NCBI GenBank assembly: GCA_040769125.1
Contig: JAXGLO010000001.1
Location: forward strand, 62,001 to 126,000
Source of the DNA: CAIXSE01 sp040769125
Lineage (GTDB): Bacteria; Actinomycetota; Thermoleophilia; UBA2241
Length of the DNA stretch: 64,000 nt
Direction of reading: 5' to 3'
Shown: in pieces, positions 7,527 through 16,039 of the stretch
Layout: every line of letters begins with the position of its first letter
Numbering within the stretch: the first letter of the stretch is position 1
Translations under genes and position numbers: made by a program
Notes under the pieces: model-generated
Seen by the model: the letters and a program-made list of their open reading frames with translations, nothing else
Database searches by the model: none
Told to the model about the DNA's origin: nothing

Positions 7527-9266
7527 TCACATCGCCTCGGGAGCGCTTACGCCGAGAAGGGCGAGGCCGCCGGCCAGCGTCGCCCTGGTCGCGACACACA
7601 GAGCCGACCTGAAGGCGGTCGACGCCGGATCGTCGCTGAGGACGCGGCAGTTACGGTAGAACACGTGGAACTCGGCGGCGAGCTCGCTGAGATACGCGTG
7701 CACACGGTGCGGCGCACGCAGGGCTGCGGCGCTCAGCACGACCTCCGGGAAGCGCGCCAGCGCTCGCAGGAGGGAACGCTCATACGCGCCCACGGCAACG
7801 TCCGGAAGCTCGGACGAGTCAGGATCCGCGCTGCCGAGATTGCGGATGATGCTGCAGATCCGCGCATGCGCGTACTGCACGTAGTACACAGGATTCTGGT
7901 TCGACTGCTCCACCGCCAGGTCGATGTCGAGGTCCAGGACGGTGTCATGCGAGCGGCCGACGAGCAGGAAGCGCGCCGCGTCGACGCCGATCGCCTCAAT
8001 GAGGTCGTCCACTGTCACGATGTCCCCTCGACGCTTGCTCATGCGCCTCGCCCGCCCGCTCTCCATCAAGTTGACGAGCTGGCCGATCAGAAGCTCCAGC
8101 CGCTCGGGCTGATGAGGAGGCAAAGCGGCGAAGGCGGCCTTCATGCGAAGCACGTAGCCGTGGTGATCGGCTCCCCAGATGTCGATCAGATGCGCGAAAC
8201 CGCGATCCAGCTTGTCGCGGTGATAGGCGATATCTGAGAGGAAGTAGGTCGCCTCGCCGCTGGACCTGACGAGCACGCGATCCTTGTCGTCTCCGAAGGA
8301 TGTCGTGCGCAGCCAGACGGCGCCCTCGTGCTCAAAGAGCAGCCCCTCCCTATCGAGGTCTGCGAGCGCTCTGCCGGCCTCACCGGCGAAACCGCGGTGC
8401 TGCTCGCCGCCGACGTACAGCGCGCTCTCCGACGTCCACGCGTCGAACACGATGCCGAGCCGGTCGAGGGACGCGCGAAACTGCGCAAGCATGGCATCGC
8501 GGCCCCACTCCCGCAGCTCGGCAAGCACCCCGGCGGAGAGTCTCGCGGGGTCGCCACCGGCCGCGACGAGATCGCCGCGATATCGCTCGCCGACCTCATC
8601 GACGAGACGGTCGGCAAGCTCGATCAGGTACTCCCCCATGTAGCCGTCCTGCGGCACCTGCGCCTCGAGCCCGAGGCGCTGCCCGTACCGTGCGGCCAAT
8701 GACTGCGCGAACCGTAGCATCTGCGTGCCATGGTCATTCACGTAGAACTCGCGCGTCACCTCGTGACCGACGAAGGCGAGGATGCGGCAGAGAGCGTCGC
8801 CGAACGCAGCGTACCGAGCATGGCCCACGTGCAGAGGCCCGGTGGGGTTCACACTGACGAACTCAACATTGACAGAACGACGCTCGCTCCACGGAAGAGA
8901 TCCACGTCCGTAGTTGGCGCCCTCCGCGAGCAGCCGCCGCAGCGCACCCCTGTACCAGGCGTCGCCGAGGAAGAGGTTGAGGAAGCCGGGCCCGGCCACC
9001 TCGACGCGCTCGCAGATCGCGGCGCCAGGGCCGGCCAGCCAGCGCTCGCCGAGCGCCTGCGCCAGCTCGCGCGGCGGCCGCCCGGCGCGCTTGGCGCACA
9101 CCATGGCGGCGTTGGTGGTGAGGTCGCCGTGCTGGGACCGCCTGGAAACCGCCAGCTCTACGGCGGGCGCTGGCGTAGCGGCAGCACCCGACTCTTCGAG
9201 GATCTCGGTCAAGACGGCGCACACTGATGCCGCCAGACCATTCAGGTCGTAGAGCTCGTCTGTCAT
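7527..9266 (-). CDS. argS: Arginyl-tRNA synthetase
   Basis: ArgS charges tRNA-Arg. The 579-aa protein is a class I synthetase with an N-terminal additional domain, the HIGH motif as HVGH at residues 146-149 after VNPTGPL, a KMSKS-equivalent RMSKRRGD, and the C-terminal DALR anticodon-binding domain (NQNPVYYVQYAHARI onward). The ATG at 9266 gives the normal N-terminus; upstream in-frame codons would add 40 arginine-rich residues. It converges with the BlaI-type gene, with 43 nt between their stops. Confidence 0.97.
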   Translation of the reverse strand: MTDELYDLNGLAASVCAVLTEILEESGAAATPAPAVELAVSRRSQHGDLTTNAAMVCAKRAGRPPRELAQALGERWLAGPGAAICERVEVAGPGFLNLFLGDAWYRGALRRLLAEGANYGRGSLPWSERRSVNVEFVSVNPTGPLHVGHARYAAFGDALCRILAFVGHEVTREFYVNDHGTQMLRFAQSLAARYGQRLGLEAQVPQDGYMGEYLIELADRLVDEVGERYRGDLVAAGGDPARLSAGVLAELREWGRDAMLAQFRASLDRLGIVFDAWTSESALYVGGEQHRGFAGEAGRALADLDREGLLFEHEGAVWLRTTSFGDDKDRVLVRSSGEATYFLSDIAYHRDKLDRGFAHLIDIWGADHHGYVLRMKAAFAALPPHQPERLELLIGQLVNLMESGRARRMSKRRGDIVTVDDLIEAIGVDAARFLLVGRSHDTVLDLDIDLAVEQSNQNPVYYVQYAHARICSIIRNLGSADPDSSELPDVAVGAYERSLLRALARFPEVVLSAAALRAPHRVHAYLSELAAEFHVFYRNCRVLSDDPASTAFRSALCVATRATLAGGLALLGVSAPEAM

Positions 9267-9422
9267 CGGTTCACCACCCCGTTCGCATCGGCAGTGGACG
9301 CCACTGCCGAGCGCACATTGTATCGGTCCCACAGGAGCACGCGAACGTCTTGCGGCGGGCCGGCGACCCTGCTGGCGACGCCGCACGGTGACCCGGGTTT
9401 TCCGACTCCCGCCGCCGCGGCT

Positions 9423-9887
9423 TCAGTGGTGGTACGGATCGCCGCGCATGATCTTGACCGCGCGGAAGAGCTGTTCGAGGAGCACCACACGAGCGAGCTG
9501 ATGCGGAAACGTGAACGCCGACAGCGACAGGCGCTCGTCGGCGCGCTCGAGGACGTCGGCGGCCAGGCCGAGCGAGCCTCCCAGCACGAACCCGACGCCT
9601 CCCCCCTCAAGCCGCGTCCGTAGCCAGACGGCGAACTGCTCGCTGCTCATGGCACGACCGCTGATGACGAGCGCCGTCACGACCGGCGCCGCGGGCCATG
9701 CCGCAAGCAGCCGCCGCCCCTCGTCGCGCAGCACCTCACCGGAGCTGCGCCCGCGCAGGGGCACCTCCTTGACCTCACGTTGCGAGACGGGGATAAGCGG
9801 GCGGAGAAGATCGAGGTAGTGCCCGGCTGCAGGAACGAGATCGCGGTGCAACGACCCCACGACGAGAATCTCGACGCCTGCCGGCAC
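9423..9887 (-). CDS. rlmH: 23S rRNA (pseudouridine-1915-N3)-methyltransferase RlmH
   Basis: RlmH methylates pseudouridine 1915 in helix 69 of 23S rRNA. The 154-aa length is normal for this SPOUT enzyme. FVLGGSLGLA is the SAM-binding knot segment and the protein ends in RGDPYHH, the family's C-terminal signature (usually GEPYHH). It lies between a V4R-GGDEF gene upstream and argS downstream, all on the same strand. Confidence 0.95.
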   Translation of the reverse strand: MPAGVEILVVGSLHRDLVPAAGHYLDLLRPLIPVSQREVKEVPLRGRSSGEVLRDEGRRLLAAWPAAPVVTALVISGRAMSSEQFAVWLRTRLEGGGVGFVLGGSLGLAADVLERADERLSLSAFTFPHQLARVVLLEQLFRAVKIMRGDPYHH

Positions 9888-9895
9888 CTGCAGCG

Positions 9896-11065
9896 TCAGT
9901 TACTCGGAGAGCCGGAGAAGAAGGCGACCCGCCCCTCTCCTTTGGCCCGCGCCGCGTAGAGCGTCGTTGCGGCCTTCGCGACGAGCTCCTCGACCGTGGA
10001 GCCGTCGTGCGGGAAGATCGTCACCCCGGCGGAGGCGGTCAGCGCGAAGGTCTGCCCGTGCGTCTCGACGGCAAGCTCCCGCATCGTTGCGTAAACGCGC
10101 TTGAGAGCCTTGCCGACCTGCTCGCCGGCGGTCTCCGGCAGAACGAGGAGGAACTCGTCGGCGCCGTAGCGGCAGATGAAGTCGCACGAGCGCAGTTGCG
10201 CCGTAAGGGCGGCAGCCCAGTGGCACAGCACGTCGTCGCCCCCTTCACGGCCCACCGCCTGGTTGACCGCGCGAAAGTTATCGAGGTCGAGCATGACGAA
10301 CGCCACCTGACGCTCAAACCGTTCGGAGCGCGCGAGCTCGAAGGTCGCGCGCTCCCGTAGCGCGCGGAAGTTGAGCAGCCCGGTCAGCGCGTCGTGGGTC
10401 TCGCGCTCCCGCCGTTCGTTGACAAGACGCAGGTTGTCGAGCGCCACCTCCGCCTGGTCGGCGAGCTGCCCGAGCAGCCGACGCTGCACATCCGGGTGGA
10501 AGCCATTCTCGTGATAGAGGTAGCCGACTCCTTCACCCACGTAGCCCTCGAACTGGCACACGGTATCGCCAAGGCCCCAGCAGAGCGTCTCCTTCGTGAG
10601 CACCTCGGTGCCGGTGATGCCCTCCAGCACGCCGTCGACGAGGCCGCGCTCGAAGTCGCACAGGGGAGTGCCCCCCGGAGTGAGCTGCTGGCAGCTGAGG
10701 CAGTTATGGAGCTTCACCAGGATCCGTTCCTCGTCGAGCTCAACCTCCAGCTCGCCCAGGTTCATCTCGCGGAACCAGTCCTTAAGAGCCTGGATCGAGC
10801 GAATCCCGAGGCTGCGGCTGAATCGCTTGCTGGCGAGGTAGATTGCCGGCCCGGCGCTTGCGCCGAGAATCCCGGGCAGGACCGAGAACTGGAGCATCCG
10901 GAACAGCGCCGTGGGCACCTGAGTGGCCGGAGATGAGGCCGCCACGAGATCGGCCGAGGTCGGCCACGCACGCTCCTCCTCCGCAGACGTCAGGGCGATT
11001 ACATTGCGCAGCGTGCGCGCCAGGACGGCCGCCAAAGACACCTCTGCCTTGGAGCGGTACTCCAT
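9896..11065 (-). CDS. V4R-domain diguanylate cyclase-like protein
   Basis: The 389-aa protein has a variable N-terminal helical part, then a V4R (4-vinyl reductase) small-molecule-binding domain at about 60-185 with conserved cysteines in HNCLSC, PLCDFE, ETLCWG and TVCQFEG, and a C-terminal GGDEF domain at about 220-385. The signature is GADEF rather than GGDEF, while the inhibitory I-site RxxD (RSCD) lies exactly five residues before it. V4R domains bind hydrophobic ligands or metals, so this may be a ligand-gated c-di-GMP enzyme or sensor. GADEF variants can be active or degenerate. It is upstream of rlmH with 8 nt between them. Confidence 0.88.
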   Translation of the reverse strand: MEYRSKAEVSLAAVLARTLRNVIALTSAEEERAWPTSADLVAASSPATQVPTALFRMLQFSVLPGILGASAGPAIYLASKRFSRSLGIRSIQALKDWFREMNLGELEVELDEERILVKLHNCLSCQQLTPGGTPLCDFERGLVDGVLEGITGTEVLTKETLCWGLGDTVCQFEGYVGEGVGYLYHENGFHPDVQRRLLGQLADQAEVALDNLRLVNERRERETHDALTGLLNFRALRERATFELARSERFERQVAFVMLDLDNFRAVNQAVGREGGDDVLCHWAAALTAQLRSCDFICRYGADEFLLVLPETAGEQVGKALKRVYATMRELAVETHGQTFALTASAGVTIFPHDGSTVEELVAKAATTLYAARAKGEGRVAFFSGSPSN

Positions 11066-11113
11066 GCTTCACCCTCCGACCGCCGCCTGTGGCGACCCTC
11101 TCTCATCGCAATC

Positions 11114-11215
11114 CGCCTGGTCGGCTCACCAGGCGATCACGCCTATACTATAGGCGAACTCCGGGCAAGCCGGAGCGCTGGGCAGGCGATGAAGCACGCG
11201 AAGCGTTGCCTGCTC
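11114..11215 (+). promoter_or_regulatory. Cluster of hairpins upstream of 5-formyl-THF cyclo-ligase
   Basis: Four inverted repeats follow one another in the gap between divergent genes. They are CGCCTGGT/ACCAGGCG at 11114-11135, a perfect 17-bp palindrome CGCCTATA-C-TATAGGCG at 11140-11156, CTCCGG/CCGGAG at 11159-11175, and GCAGGC/GCCTGC at 11182-11213. The palindrome may be an operator. 6S RNA genes often lie directly before the cyclo-ligase gene, so a structured RNA is possible but unproven. Confidence 0.35.
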
Positions 11216-11261
11216 TGTGTACGACGCTCTCCATCGGCGACAGAAAGACGCCTCGCACCAC

Positions 11262-11849
11262 ATGCCGGGACGCTATCACCACCACATCAAGCACGAACAC
11301 CGCAAACGCGCACTCGCGCGCCGCGACGCGCTCACCTCGGCAGACCGCGCCGGCTACAGCGCCGCGATCTGCGCCCGGGCGAGCGACCTGGAGGAGCTGC
11401 GGTCGGCCGCCACAATCCTCATGTTCGCGTCCTTCCGGACCGAAGTGGACACCTCGCCACTGATCGATTGGGCCCTCTCCGAGGGCAAGACGGTCTGCCT
11501 GCCTCGGGTGCTCGCCCCGCGCCGCATGGCCGCCTACCACGTCACGGATCCCGCCGCCCACCTGACGCCGGGCGCCTGGGGTATCCCGGAGCCGCGCGAG
11601 AACCTCGCGGTCGTGGCGCCCGAGCAGCTCGACGCCGTAGTGGTGCCCGGCACCGTCTTCGACCTGGGCGGCAACCGCTGCGGCTACGGCGGTGGCTTCT
11701 ACGACACCTACCTGCCGCTGACCCGGGCGGACACGAGCTGGATAGCCCTGGCCTACGAGACACAGGTGATCGATCGGCTCCCGTGCGAGCCTCACGACCT
11801 CGCCGTCGACATCGTCGTCACTGAGACGCACGTGATCAGGCGGGCCTGA
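11262..11849 (+). CDS. 5-formyltetrahydrofolate cyclo-ligase family protein
   Basis: The enzyme converts 5-formyl-THF to 5,10-methenyl-THF with ATP. Family motifs are present: KRALARRDAL near the N-terminus, MFASFRTEVDTSPLI, VVPGTVFDLGGNRCGYGGGFYD (nucleotide/substrate loop) and ALAYETQVIDRLPCEPHD. I chose the ATG at 11262 (195 aa); a GTG at 11217 would give 210 aa but lies within predicted structured leader sequence. It recycles the 5-formyl-THF made by side reactions of serine hydroxymethyltransferase, which fits the many folate genes in this window. Confidence 0.92.
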   Translation: MPGRYHHHIKHEHRKRALARRDALTSADRAGYSAAICARASDLEELRSAATILMFASFRTEVDTSPLIDWALSEGKTVCLPRVLAPRRMAAYHVTDPAAHLTPGAWGIPEPRENLAVVAPEQLDAVVVPGTVFDLGGNRCGYGGGFYDTYLPLTRADTSWIALAYETQVIDRLPCEPHDLAVDIVVTETHVIRRA

Positions 11850-11906
11850 AGTCGACGGCCCCGACCGAGAGCGACCCGAACGCCGCGCCGGGCCCAACGG
11901 CCTCGT

Positions 11907-12476
11907 TCAGACCAGCGCCTCCGCAAGCTCCCGGCCGAGGCGCCGCGCGTCGGCCATCAGCTCCTGATTCTCGGCGGCGCTCCCGGAAGGACCGGCGAAA
12001 CCACCGGCAGTGAGAGCCTGTATATCGCGATCACTGGACAGCGTGACGAAACGCCGTAGAACGTCGAACGCGTCTTCAATGCCCGAGCCCGCGCCTACTG
12101 CCACCAGCCCGACCGCTCTGGCGCGAAGCCGCACGGCTTTGCAGTACTGGAAGAAACTGCGGTCGATGAGCGCCTTCATCTGCGCCGACACGCTCTGAAA
12201 AAACACCGGTGAGGCGAGGATCAGGCCGTCCGCCGCGAAGAGCGCCGCGAGCACGTCCTCCGCGTCGTCCTGCTGGAAGCATGCCTGCCGGCTCGCACAG
12301 TCGTCATGGCCGAGGCAGGGCGCCACGCTCAGCTCGGCGAGCCTGACGACCTCACACGACACGCCGCGCGCCTCGAGCTCGGCGACCGCCGCTTCGACCA
12401 GCAGCTCGGTGTTGCCTCCTCTGCGTGGACTGCCGATCACGGCCACGACCCGTGCCTGCGTGCCCATCGTTCCCAT
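11907..12476 (-). CDS. Flavodoxin-fold NAD(P)H-dependent FMN reductase / iron-sulfur flavoprotein-like
   Basis: The protein has the FMN phosphate loop GSPRRGGNTE, ASPVFFQSVSAQMKALIDR and a flavodoxin-like fold. Three cysteines lie in PCLGHDDCASRQACFQQDD, where iron-sulfur flavoproteins usually show a compact four-cysteine motif; the reduced set makes Fe-S binding doubtful. I start at the ATG 12476 because GAGGAGG precedes it; an ATG at 12527 is possible. Electron donor and acceptor are unknown. Confidence 0.85.
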   Translation of the reverse strand: MGTMGTQARVVAVIGSPRRGGNTELLVEAAVAELEARGVSCEVVRLAELSVAPCLGHDDCASRQACFQQDDAEDVLAALFAADGLILASPVFFQSVSAQMKALIDRSFFQYCKAVRLRARAVGLVAVGAGSGIEDAFDVLRRFVTLSSDRDIQALTAGGFAGPSGSAAENQELMADARRLGRELAEALV

Positions 12477-12684
12477 CTCTCCGTCCTCCTCGTCGCCGAC
12501 CGCGCAGCTGAGGCGTCGTTGAGCCACCGGGCGTCGCCGACGCGAGATCGCCTCGCACCCGACGCGGGGCCACGGCCTCGTGCACCATGACCACCGCCAT
12601 CATACGGACGGAACGGGACACGGCGCAAAGTGAACCTCACCTCGGGGCGATGAGCCCGCCGCCGTCTGCGTTAGACTCCGCGAC

Positions 12685-13854
12685 ATGGCGACTCACGCGG
12701 CAGACGACAGCCTGCCCGTCACCATCGGCGCTCTCATCGCCGGTGGCGAGGCTCGGCGTATGGGCACCGACAAGCGCCTCCTGCAGCTCGCGGGCACGAC
12801 GCTTCTCACACGCAACCTGGCGTTCCTGCGCGGAATCTTCCCCACCGTCGCTCTCTCGGTGCGCGACACAACGTCGACGCCTGGACCCTTGCCGGAGGGC
12901 GTCCTGGTCGTCCCCGACACCGACCCCGGCTCGCCGCTGGCCGGAATCGCCGCCCTGCTCGCCCGGTTCCGCGCGCCGGTCTTCGTACTCGCTGCAGACA
13001 TCGCGCTTCCCGACGAGACGGCCGTGAGGCGCGTGCGCGAGGCCTTTCGCGAAGCCGACGTGGCGCTCCCGGTTCTTCACGACCACTACGAACCGCTTCA
13101 TGCGATCTATGGGCCTGGCTGCCTCCCCACGATTGAGCGCCTTCTGAGGGACGGCCGGCGGCGCGTGCGCGATCTCCTGCCCGACGTACGGGTGGTGGAG
13201 GTGCGCTTCACCGACGACACTCCATTCTTCAACGTCAATACGCCGGCGGACTGGCGAGAGGCGCGCCGGCGGTTCGACGCGTGCCGGCAGACCTGCGTGC
13301 GCGAAACGTGGGTCGGCGCCACCACGCTCGCAGCGACGGCCGTAAGCGACCCTGGCCGGCCTATCGTGCTCGGCGTCGCCGGGCGCCGGGGCAGCGGCAA
13401 GACGACGCTCATCGAGCGGCTCATTCCCGAGCTGCTCGCGCTGGGTCTGCGCGTCGGCGCCGTGAAGCGCGCCGCCCACCTCGAGATCGACAGCACCGGC
13501 AAAGACTCGTGGCGGCACGGCGAATCCGGAGCTGCAGCGTACGCCGTGTCCTCGCCGGACCAGCTAGCCTACGTCGCCGCCACCCATGAGGAGGCGCCGC
13601 TCGACGAGATCGTCCGGACATACCTCTCCGACTGCGACCTGGTGATCGCCGAGGGCTACCGTCGCGAGGCGCCGCACACGATCGAGATCTTCCGGCGCGA
13701 CTCCGGCCACAGCGAGCCGGCGTATGGCCTGGGAGAAGCCCTGGCCGTCGTGAGCGACGCCGACCCGGACCACGCTTTCGTCTTCCGCTTCGATGAGGAG
13801 GCCCGGCTTGCACGCTTCCTCTCCGCACGCCTCGGCTTGAGCAGCGACACGTAG
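12685..13854 (+). CDS. mobA: Bifunctional molybdenum cofactor guanylyltransferase MobA / MobB fusion
   Basis: Residues 1-200 are MobA, which joins GMP to molybdopterin: IAGGEARRMGTDK is the nucleotide loop and AADIALP the metal-binding aspartate region. Residues about 230-385 are MobB, a GTP-binding adaptor with Walker A GRRGSGKTT and the GKDSWRHGESGA stretch. It is followed by a second, separate mobB. This implies that the cell makes molybdopterin guanine dinucleotide for formate dehydrogenase- or DMSO reductase-type enzymes, although none is in the window. Confidence 0.95.
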   Translation: MATHAADDSLPVTIGALIAGGEARRMGTDKRLLQLAGTTLLTRNLAFLRGIFPTVALSVRDTTSTPGPLPEGVLVVPDTDPGSPLAGIAALLARFRAPVFVLAADIALPDETAVRRVREAFREADVALPVLHDHYEPLHAIYGPGCLPTIERLLRDGRRRVRDLLPDVRVVEVRFTDDTPFFNVNTPADWREARRRFDACRQTCVRETWVGATTLAATAVSDPGRPIVLGVAGRRGSGKTTLIERLIPELLALGLRVGAVKRAAHLEIDSTGKDSWRHGESGAAAYAVSSPDQLAYVAATHEEAPLDEIVRTYLSDCDLVIAEGYRREAPHTIEIFRRDSGHSEPAYGLGEALAVVSDADPDHAFVFRFDEEARLARFLSARLGLSSDT

Positions 13855-14089
13855 CCACGACAGGTCCGTGCCGCAATGAACGCCGGAACCGACTCCGAGC
13901 CCCGCAGCCTGCGGTGTCCGTTACAGACGCAGGGTCGTACCGCGGAAAGATCGTGGGACGGTGTGACCTGACGCCGCCGTGGGCCTGCCGTGGAAACGCC
14001 AAGAGCTCCGCGCATCCGCAAAGGAGCGAAGGCATGGCGAAGGTGGCGCCCCGGTTTCACGGCGCTCCTTCCTGCCGTACTCTCCCTCC

Positions 14090-14665
14090 ATGAGCCAGCG
14101 CCCATCCAGCCACGCGGACGATACGGGCAGAGGCCCGGGCGCCGGGGATGGGCCGGCTCTGGTCGCCATCATCGGCCGCAGCGGAGAGGGCAAGACGACC
14201 TTCATCGAGTCGCTGATCCCCGAGCTGATGCTGCTCGGTCTGCGGGTGGGAACCGTCAAGCACGACGTCCACGGCTTCGAGATGGACCGGCCGGGCAAGG
14301 ACTCCTGGCGCCTCGGGCAGGCGGGCGCCTCCGCCTGCGTCGTCACCTCGCCGACGCGCCTCGCCTTCATCGCCCGGCCCGACCGCGAGCTTTCGCTGAC
14401 GGAGATAGTCCAGCGATACTTCAGGGCGTGTGACATCGTGATCGCCGAAGGCTACAAGCAAGAAGCGCCTCACCGCGTCGAACTCTTCCGCACCGGGGCC
14501 GGACACGAGCGCCCGCTCAGCTCCCCCGAGACAACGCTCGCGCTGGTCACGGATGCCGACCTGCCGCACGCCCACCGGTTCTCCCTTGAAGACGCCGCAG
14601 GGCTCGCCCGCCTGCTGGCGTCGCGGCTCGACGAGCTGCACGCGTATGGCCGCGAAGAAGAATGA
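14090..14665 (+). CDS. mobB: Molybdopterin-guanine dinucleotide biosynthesis adaptor MobB (second copy)
   Basis: This stand-alone 191-aa MobB has Walker A GRSGEGKTT, VGTVKHDVHGFEMDRPGKDSWR and IVIAEGYKQEAPHRVELFR. It is clearly paralogous to the MobB half of the preceding gene (same GKDSWR-x-G and AEGY-R/K-x-EAPH segments), suggesting tandem duplication. The ATG at 14090 has no strong ribosome-binding site, and an in-frame GTG at 13979 exists. The 235 nt before it hold no recognisable gene. Its 3' end runs into a strong inverted repeat shared with ispF. Confidence 0.93.
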   Translation: MSQRPSSHADDTGRGPGAGDGPALVAIIGRSGEGKTTFIESLIPELMLLGLRVGTVKHDVHGFEMDRPGKDSWRLGQAGASACVVTSPTRLAFIARPDRELSLTEIVQRYFRACDIVIAEGYKQEAPHRVELFRTGAGHERPLSSPETTLALVTDADLPHAHRFSLEDAAGLARLLASRLDELHAYGREEE

Positions 14666-14693
14666 GGGCGCGCCTCAAGCCTGAGGCGCGCCC
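14666..14693. terminator. Bidirectional terminator hairpin between mobB and ispF
   Basis: A perfect 12-bp stem (GGGCGCGCCTCA/TGAGGCGCGCCC) with loop AGCC begins directly after the mobB stop and overlaps the last codons and stop of ispF on the other strand. It has no T tract. Its position between convergent genes suggests termination of both. Confidence 0.6.
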
Positions 14694-15202
14694 CACTCTG
14701 CCCTCGTGAGAAGGGCGACGGCGAGGGCGGCGATGCCTTCGCCGCGGCCCTCGAATCCCATGCCCTCCGTTGTGGTCGCCTTGACGCCCACAGCGTCCCC
14801 GGGAACACCCAGCGCCTCGGCAAGGCGATCGCGCATCCGCGCCCGGTAGATGGACAGCTTCGGGCGCTCACAGACGACCGTCACGTCGACATTCACGACC
14901 GACCAGCCCTGACCGTCGAGCAGCGTAGCCACGTGGCGAACCAGCCCGATGCTCGAAGCGCCAGTGTACGCAGGGTCGCTGTCGGGAAACAGCTCGCCGA
15001 TGTCGCCCAGCCCCGCCGCCCCCAGCAGCGCGTCCATCACGGCGTGCGCCGCCACGTCGGCATCTGAATGCCCGAGAAGGCCCAGGGCGTGCTCGATCTC
15101 GACGCCGCAGAGCACGAGGCGGCGCCCTTCTGCGAAGCGGTGAACGTCGTAGCCTTGCCCGACCCTAAACGTCGGCCTCGACCTCCCAGGAGAGAAGCGC
15201 AC
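14675..15202 (-). CDS. ispF: 2-C-methyl-D-erythritol 2,4-cyclodiphosphate synthase IspF
   Basis: IspF makes the cyclic diphosphate of the MEP isoprenoid pathway. Metal-binding and catalytic motifs are clear: GQGYDVHRF, GHSDADVAAHAVMDALLGAAGLGDIGELFPD and KATTTEGMGFEGRGEGIAA. There is no ATG near the N-terminus; the nearest plausible start is a GTG at 15202 inside the end of ispD (38-nt overlap), giving 175 aa. It follows ispD and carD on the same strand. Confidence 0.95.
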   Translation of the reverse strand: MRFSPGRSRPTFRVGQGYDVHRFAEGRRLVLCGVEIEHALGLLGHSDADVAAHAVMDALLGAAGLGDIGELFPDSDPAYTGASSIGLVRHVATLLDGQGWSVVNVDVTVVCERPKLSIYRARMRDRLAEALGVPGDAVGVKATTTEGMGFEGRGEGIAALAVALLTRAEWGAPQA

Positions 15203-15881
15203 TGGCCAGAGGAAGGTCGGCGGGCATCGTGATCTTGACGTTCGCCGGCATCGACGGGACCAGCCTGACCTTGAACCCGGCACGCTCCAGGAGAGCGGCG
15301 TCGTCGGTCGCGCCCTCGAAGTCGGCGTCCGCATATACCTTCCGCAGAACCTCAGCGCGGAAGACCTGCGGCGTCTGAACGCGCCACAAATCGCGGCGAT
15401 CGACCGTCGCCGCCACTACGCCCTCGGCGTCGCCGCGCTTCAGGGTGTCGCTGACCTCCACGCCGGGAACGGCCCCGTCGAAGTCTTCGAGAGCCTCGAT
15501 ACAGCGGCGGAAGACATGCTGCGCGAACAGCGGGCGGGCGCCGTCGTGGACGGCGATCGCCGTCGCCGTCGGCGGCACCTCGATGAGGCCGGCGCGCACG
15601 GAGTCGCAACGCCTGCGACCGCCCTCAGCGATCAGCAACGGCTTGCTGTCGTCGAACGAGCCGAGCTCACCGGCGAAGCGCACGGTATGCGACGGATGAA
15701 CCACCACCACGACGCCGCTGACCTCGGGCATCTCGAGAAGCCGGCGCACCGAATGGCTGAGAATCGGCTCGCCTCCCAGAAGCAGGAACTGCTTGGACTC
15801 GCCGTCCGGCAGACCCATGCGCTCGCTCTCTCCGGCCGCGGCGACGACCACCCACGTCTCGTGGGTCTGCTGCCCCTTCAT
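15165..15881 (-). CDS. ispD: 2-C-methyl-D-erythritol 4-phosphate cytidylyltransferase IspD
   Basis: IspD transfers CMP from CTP to MEP in the MEP pathway. The 238-aa protein has the CTP loop AAAGESERMG, SKQFLLLGGEPIL, VAVHDGARPLF and WRVQTPQVF, all diagnostic. It is co-directional with carD upstream (158-nt gap) and overlaps ispF, the enzyme two steps later; the kinase IspE is not here. Confidence 0.97.
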   Translation of the reverse strand: MKGQQTHETWVVVAAAGESERMGLPDGESKQFLLLGGEPILSHSVRRLLEMPEVSGVVVVVHPSHTVRFAGELGSFDDSKPLLIAEGGRRRCDSVRAGLIEVPPTATAIAVHDGARPLFAQHVFRRCIEALEDFDGAVPGVEVSDTLKRGDAEGVVAATVDRRDLWRVQTPQVFRAEVLRKVYADADFEGATDDAALLERAGFKVRLVPSMPANVKITMPADLPLASALLSWEVEADV

Positions 15882-16039
15882 ATCAGTTCCCTACTGGTTG
15901 TCCGCGCGATGCGCTCACGACGCCGCTCGAGCGCCTACCATGCTGCCGGGGGCGACCCGGGAGCCTGCCAGCCGCTTCAGGCGTGACGCCCGAGCCAGCC
16001 ATGGCCGCCCTCGTGGGCCGATGAAGCGGACGCGCGGTC

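Noticed and set aside
13855..14089. Possible molybdenum cofactor riboswitch before the second mobB
   Set aside because: Some G/C-rich hairpins are present but I could not match them to the Moco RNA core; a covariance search would be needed.
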